The notes beneath the pieces are model-generated. The model was not told the DNA's origin and did not search any database. It saw nothing but the letters and a program-made list of their open reading frames with translations. Shown piece after piece: positions 59,385 through 64,000 of a stretch of 64,000 nucleotides of DNA; the first letter of the stretch is position 1, and each line of letters begins with the position of its first letter. This DNA is from Citrus sinensis. Its lineage: Eukaryota > Streptophyta > Magnoliopsida > Sapindales > Rutaceae. The position numbers and the translations under genes are program-made. The stretch covers positions 2,520,001-2,584,000 of the forward strand of contig NC_068556.1 in assembly GCF_022201045.2 (NCBI RefSeq). The letters run 5' to 3'.

Positions 59385-62010
59385 ATGGATGTTCCCTCTG
59401 CGGAACTACACACTGAAACAGAAACCGAAACTTTCCCGTTGTTAATGGAGCGTCCAGAGAACGTTAACAATTGCGAGCACATTATCGACATAACGATTAC
59501 TGATGTTTCCTCATCTAATTCAACTCATGATAGAACTTCCAATGGCTTAGATTCTACGCGGCATGAGGACGGATCTTCGGGTAGTTCGAGAAATCCAACT
59601 TCTCAGCCATCAACTTCTGTCAATGGATCAAATACCCGGAATGTTGCATTCACAAGGAGAGGGGAATCCCGTCGTCGTAGGAGTCCATTGAATTCTGGTT
59701 TATGGATCTCTGTTGAACTAGTTCTCACATTGAGCCAGGTTGTTTCAGCTGTTGTTGTTTTGTCAGTGTTCAGACATGAGCATCCACGCGCTCCTTTGTT
59801 TGAATGGATTGTGGGTTATGCAGCTGGATGTGTTGCAACCCTTCCTCTTCTATATTGGCGTTATCGTCAAAGCAATCAGGTTTCAGAGCCAGATTCAGTG
59901 CAATCTCGTAATAGTTCGGCTCGCTTAAATGCACCTGCTGCACCGTTTTCTATTTCTGTCCCTAGGACTTCAGAAGTGGAAGATCACCGGGCTCCTATTG
60001 CATCCCATAGAGGTGGACAAAATACAGGAGTACTGAGTCCAAGGTATGAATCTTGGTGTATTTGTTGTGCATGCTGGAACAAGGGTATCTGCTGACTTTT
60101 TCTATATGTTCTGTTGCATTGATGACTAATGTCATTTAAATAGTTTGTATTGTTTAACAGAGTTTCATCGCCTACTAAATCTTTGGAGCTTTTTGTGGTT
60201 GAGAGCAGTTGATACTAGTTTCTTTGCTGGATTATGGCTAGGAATGCAGAAATAGGTTGTCAACAAATCCGAATCATGTTGTAGTGGGTTTGGGTATATG
60301 AAGTAGAACAAACCAAAGTATATTGGCTATTTGAGATTTTTCCCAATATCTTATTTGTTCAATTGTTCATTCTTTTCCACCCACGTCTCCTTTCTTGGTG
60401 TTAGCTTGATCAAACTGAATTGGCCAACTGTTTGCAGTTGGTGCCATCTCGTGGTCTTATAAGATTGAGTTCGTTCCATAAGAAGTTTAAGTGTATAATC
60501 AACCTTCCCTTGTCTCCTGTAACAAAGAGAATGTTCCCATGGTTCCATCAGTTTTCAAATTTCAGTATTTGTCACCTAACAAAGCAAATAGATCTTTGTC
60601 CATGAGATCTGCTTTCCATGATTTTTGTGGCATATTGCCATTATGCTTCTTATGCCCCCTTGTTTTTTATTTTGCTTGGTTAGGAAATTTGTGCCAATGA
60701 GGAGCTTTAATTACTTATAATTTGATAAATTAATTCATTTTGTCGACAGATTCAAGGTACTGGTGGAATACTTCAAAATGGCATTGGATTGCTTCTTTGC
60801 TGTTTGGTTTGTTGTTGGTAACGTTTGGATATTTGGTGGGCATTCATCTGCCGCCGATGCTCCTAATTTGTACAGGTACTTCGCCATGGTGTACATCTCA
60901 TTCACTCCTTCCAAATTCTGCCCTTTTTTTAAAGCTCGTGTTATCTTTTTTTTAAATCTTTGTTGCTTTGCAGGTTATGTATAGTGTTTCTTGCCATTAG
61001 CTGTATTGGATATGCTATGCCCTTCATTCTCTGTGCAACAATCTGCTGTTGCCTGCCTTGTATAGTTTCCATACTTGGGTTAAGAGAAGATCTAGCACAG
61101 ACCAGAGGAGCCACAGCAGAATCAATAGATGCTTTACCAACATACAAGTTTAAGTTGAAGAAATCTAGAAGTAGTAATGACAGAGATAACAGCTCAAGCA
61201 TTGGTGATGGTGGGGTTGTGGCTGCAGGAACAGAAAAGGAGCGTGTGATATCTGGAGAAGATGCGGTATGTTTTTGCTGGACTGCTGGTTTTAATCATGA
61301 GTTCAGATACTTGGTCATAGATTTGTCCATTTTTGTTTATCATAGACACTAAACATAACCATTAGGAGATTTTCTGACTTGTAGTCCTCCATAAAATGAA
61401 GAATTACATTCTGAATGATGACGAGCTTGGTAAATTCAGTCATTCATATCATGAATGTTGGGCGCAATTATCCAATAACTCCAAATGTGATTTTTGTCTG
61501 TTTTAACTCGTAGCACAATCTTGACTGTACTATTTTGACCATGATTGCTTTAAAGATTGAGAACACTGTGATGTCTGCTTATAATGCTAAAGTCTCTGCT
61601 AGTTTTGCCAGTAAAGACGTACATTTTCCTCTCTCAGAACATTGTATGGTTAAGCTATGTGCTGATTTTCTTGGTGTTATGTTGTCAATCTTGTTATTGA
61701 CGCAGGATCCAAAATGATGCTCTTTTATTTTAACCATATACAGGTTTGTTGCATTTGTTTGGCAAAGTATGCTAACAATGATGAGCTGAGGGAGTTGCCA
61801 TGCTCTCATTTTTTTCACAAGGATTGTGTGGATAAATGGCTAAAGATTAATGCTTCATGTCCCCTATGCAAGTCTGAGGTTGGTGACACTGTTCTGGGTT
61901 CAATCTCCGGGGCGAATGCCAGAATTTTGGGTTCGATCTCCGGGACAAATGACAGCCAGTGGAGGGGTGACAGGAGGGCCGACGATGGCTCGATAACCTC
62001 AGTGCGATGA
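59385..62010 (+). CDS. Membrane RING-H2 E3 ubiquitin ligase, At1g12760/At4g11680 type
   Basis: Four exons, 59385-60043, 60750-60875, 60974-61265 and 61744-62010, with GT-AG borders, give 447 residues. The N-terminus is acidic then Ser/Thr/Asn-rich, with a basic patch RRGESRRRR before the membrane part. Hydrophobic segments are near 106-129, 139-158, 230-249 and 263-297 (Cys-rich ICCCLPC at its end). The RING-H2 domain in the last exon has C361-x2-C364, C379-x-H381-x2-H384-x2-C387 and C398-x2-C401, complete for zinc binding and E2 recruitment. Substrates are not known. The C-terminus holds a doubled peptide, [11 protein letters not shown] then [11 protein letters not shown]. Family placement comes from the membrane layout followed by a C-terminal RING. 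Confidence 0.92.
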
Positions 62011-63140
62011 TGTAATATATATACATGACCTTGTTCCTCTATTGTACATGTATGATTTCATAGTTAAATGCTTGAGCATCCCTTCTTGTATGGCTGGATT
62101 ATTTGTCCAAGCTCATCCATTTCTTTTCTCGGCTGAGATGTAGCTTGGCCGATGGATGATTTAAAAGCATTTTGCCTTCTTTCTTTTTTTTTTTTTTTCC
62201 AAAAAAGTGCTGTTATATATAGATTATATTACTTGCTTGGCGGCATCAAATGGCCGCGTGAAGCCTGGGAGTTGCGTTTAGGATGGGAAAGTATTTGTGT
62301 ATCAACGTTATAGAAATATAAAGTAGAGATGCTTCCTCATTTATTTGTTTTTTCTTTTTTCTTTTTTAATCTATTTTTTTTTTTGGGAAAGATTAATAGT
62401 TAATTCTTTAGTTATAAGAACAATGAACATAATGTTCTTGTGGGTCTTTCTAAAAGCAATATGTAGTAAAAGAGTCTCAAAATTTGATTTTACTTCGAGA
62501 TATTTCTAAAACAAGTATTTATTTTTATCAGGCAGTTAAAATGTAGTAAAACACTACCTTTTATACATTTATACTGAGGGAAGCTTGACAAACTTTCTGT
62601 GCAATGTTATTCAATTATTGATGCAATGAAAATACAAAACTCTATATAATTAATAATAAATCGTGTAGGTTGTGTGTGGCAATCATCCTTCTATGCGAAT
62701 CTGTGATAATCGCGATGGTCATCAAACCAACATTTGAACGACATTAATTTTTGTACAACTAATATTTCGTATAAAGGTAATTTTCAGAAACCTCCCCTGA
62801 GATTTAGTGTATTCTCACTTAGATAGAAAGTATTTGCGTATTCTCAGTAGCCTCCCCTGACGTCAATATTTCGTTTAGTATATGTTGAGTAGTGAGGGCA
62901 AGATTGTAAATCAAACACGCTAACGACAAACTATTCAAGTTAACTTAATATTTTTGCACTGGGCTTTGGAAATGATTTGACCATTGTTAATATCCAGTGG
63001 AGAATAAGTTGAAGCACGCTTTTATCCAACAGACATTAACAAAATAAAAAGTTCTCGTCTTTCTACTCCACAAATCCAAAGCAACCAAGCAAAACTCGTT
63101 TCATTTTCTCTCTAATGCTTTGATCAAGTACTTCGGCCGT
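62011..63140. other. Intergenic: RING gene 3' UTR and transposon remnant
   Basis: The left part is the 3' UTR/flank of the RING gene with poly(T) runs. GGTAATTTTCAGAAACCTCC near 62778 and a second CCTCCCCTGACG near 62850 are motifs of a TIR family also seen, inverted, at 14960-14995. No intact element was resolved. Confidence 0.45.
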
Positions 63141-63152
63141 AAATTAAAGACC

Positions 63153-63203
63153 ATGACGATGAAGCCAACTCTAATATCGGCTACGAATGATTCACGACCG
63201 CGA
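63153..63203 (+). CDS. Possible first coding exon of a gene running off the right edge
   Basis: Leader-like CT-rich sequence is followed by ATG (63153) and 17 codons, MTMKPTLISATNDSRPR, then a strong donor A/GTGAGT at 63204. No later exon was identified in the remaining 800 bases, so this is weak. It may equally be an untranslated exon. Confidence 0.22.
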
Positions 63204-64000
63204 GTGAGTTTTTTCCGACAACTAGCCAATCATCCCACTGTTTTAAGCCACGAATAAGGTATTAATTCTTTCAATGCATGCTAGTTTTATTAGCTGAAAT
63301 TGGTAGTCTCGGTGAAAAATTAGCAAATGGATCTTGAAATTTTTTTAAGATTGTTGCTGTTGCTTTTGATTTTGTCCATCATTTAGTGTTAGTTGTAGTT
63401 AAATGAGTATTACAAAAGCACGTTGAACATAGAGCTAAATATCTCTGCTGCCTTTATGATTGATTGAAAAATAGTTCTTGAAAACTTTTTAGATTTTTAT
63501 TTGTTTCTTATGATTATTTTCAATAGATTCATGATAGTTATAGTAAAATTAAATATAAAAATGTATGTTGAAGATAGTTTGAAGTGTATATAGGTAGTAT
63601 TCTGTTAAAGGGGTTTTTGAATTTTTTTTTGGGTTTTTATCGTGTTATTTACATGACTTGGGTTGCGAAAAATGAAATGGTTTGCTGTATTCTTTGGATC
63701 CATGGGTTTAGGGTGCACATGAGCTATTTTAGTTGCATGTCTGTTTTAATTCAAGGAAAAAAGTTTCAACAATGAAGTGCATTACATGGCTTTATTGGGG
63801 CATGCACTGAAATCATAAAGTAATGGTTATATGTGGAAAAACCAGATAAATTTGTGATGGAGAAATTATGTTAACCTATGATTAGTGATAACTTGTTGGT
63901 TTTGTATAAATGGGAGCATGGATAGTTCCATTAAAAATTCTGCAAATTGTTGTCGTTCAATTTATATTTTTTAATATCATTTTCTTCATTGTTGTTTCTT

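Overview
The window is nuclear DNA of a flowering plant, probably a woody eudicot. Genes carry many introns with GT/AG (once GC/AG) borders, intergenic DNA is AT-rich and full of short transposable elements, and the proteins closely resemble Arabidopsis counterparts. The style of the proteins and mobile elements suggests a rosid such as Citrus, but that is an impression only, because no search could be run. No organellar, bacterial or viral block is seen.

Layout. 0-1.2 kb (+): the last two exons of an AOP-like 2-oxoglutarate dioxygenase cut by the window edge. 2.9-5.4 kb (+): an eight-exon coiled-coil gene matching the C-terminal half of CCDC93. 8.0-9.4 kb (-): a gibberellin 3-oxidase. 9.5-16 kb: a gene-free stretch of MITEs and foldbacks. 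16.1-16.8 kb (+): a broken type I MADS-box gene. 18.2-19.5 kb (-): an intronless PPR gene of the At4g17915/At5g46680 kind. 20.6-25.6 kb (-): TIFY8. 30.2-32.1 kb (-): a second PPR gene, the likely counterpart of At5g11310 (SOAR1), with an in-frame stop before a conserved tail. 35.8-38.2 kb (+): the ferredoxin-like chloroplast NDH subunit PNSB3. 38-47 kb: a repeat-rich gap with SINEs, a hAT-like MITE and a perfect foldback. 47.1-51.1 kb (+): an A2-type cyclin. 54.1-56.7 kb (+): a PP2A B' (B56) regulatory subunit. 59.4-62.0 kb (+): a membrane RING-H2 ubiquitin ligase. The right edge may hold the first exon of another gene.

The genes do not form a pathway or cluster. They are ordinary dispersed plant genes: gibberellin synthesis, jasmonate-type repression (TIFY8), ABA-related PPR, photosynthetic electron flow, cell cycle, phosphatase targeting and ubiquitination. 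The CCDC93-like gene and TIFY8 are neighbours in Arabidopsis (At4g32560/At4g32570, from memory), so the left part keeps a trace of old gene order, now split by a GA3ox, a MADS remnant and a PPR gene.

No clearly new biological system was found. The most useful novelties are structural: two SINE insertions with exact target-site duplications, a foldback element with an 11-bp duplication, a probable nonsense change in the SOAR1-like gene, a GC-AG intron in PNSB3, and small upstream ORFs at TIFY8 and the cyclin. Exon borders were set by hand from splice sites and reading phase; the total of every complete model is a whole number of codons.
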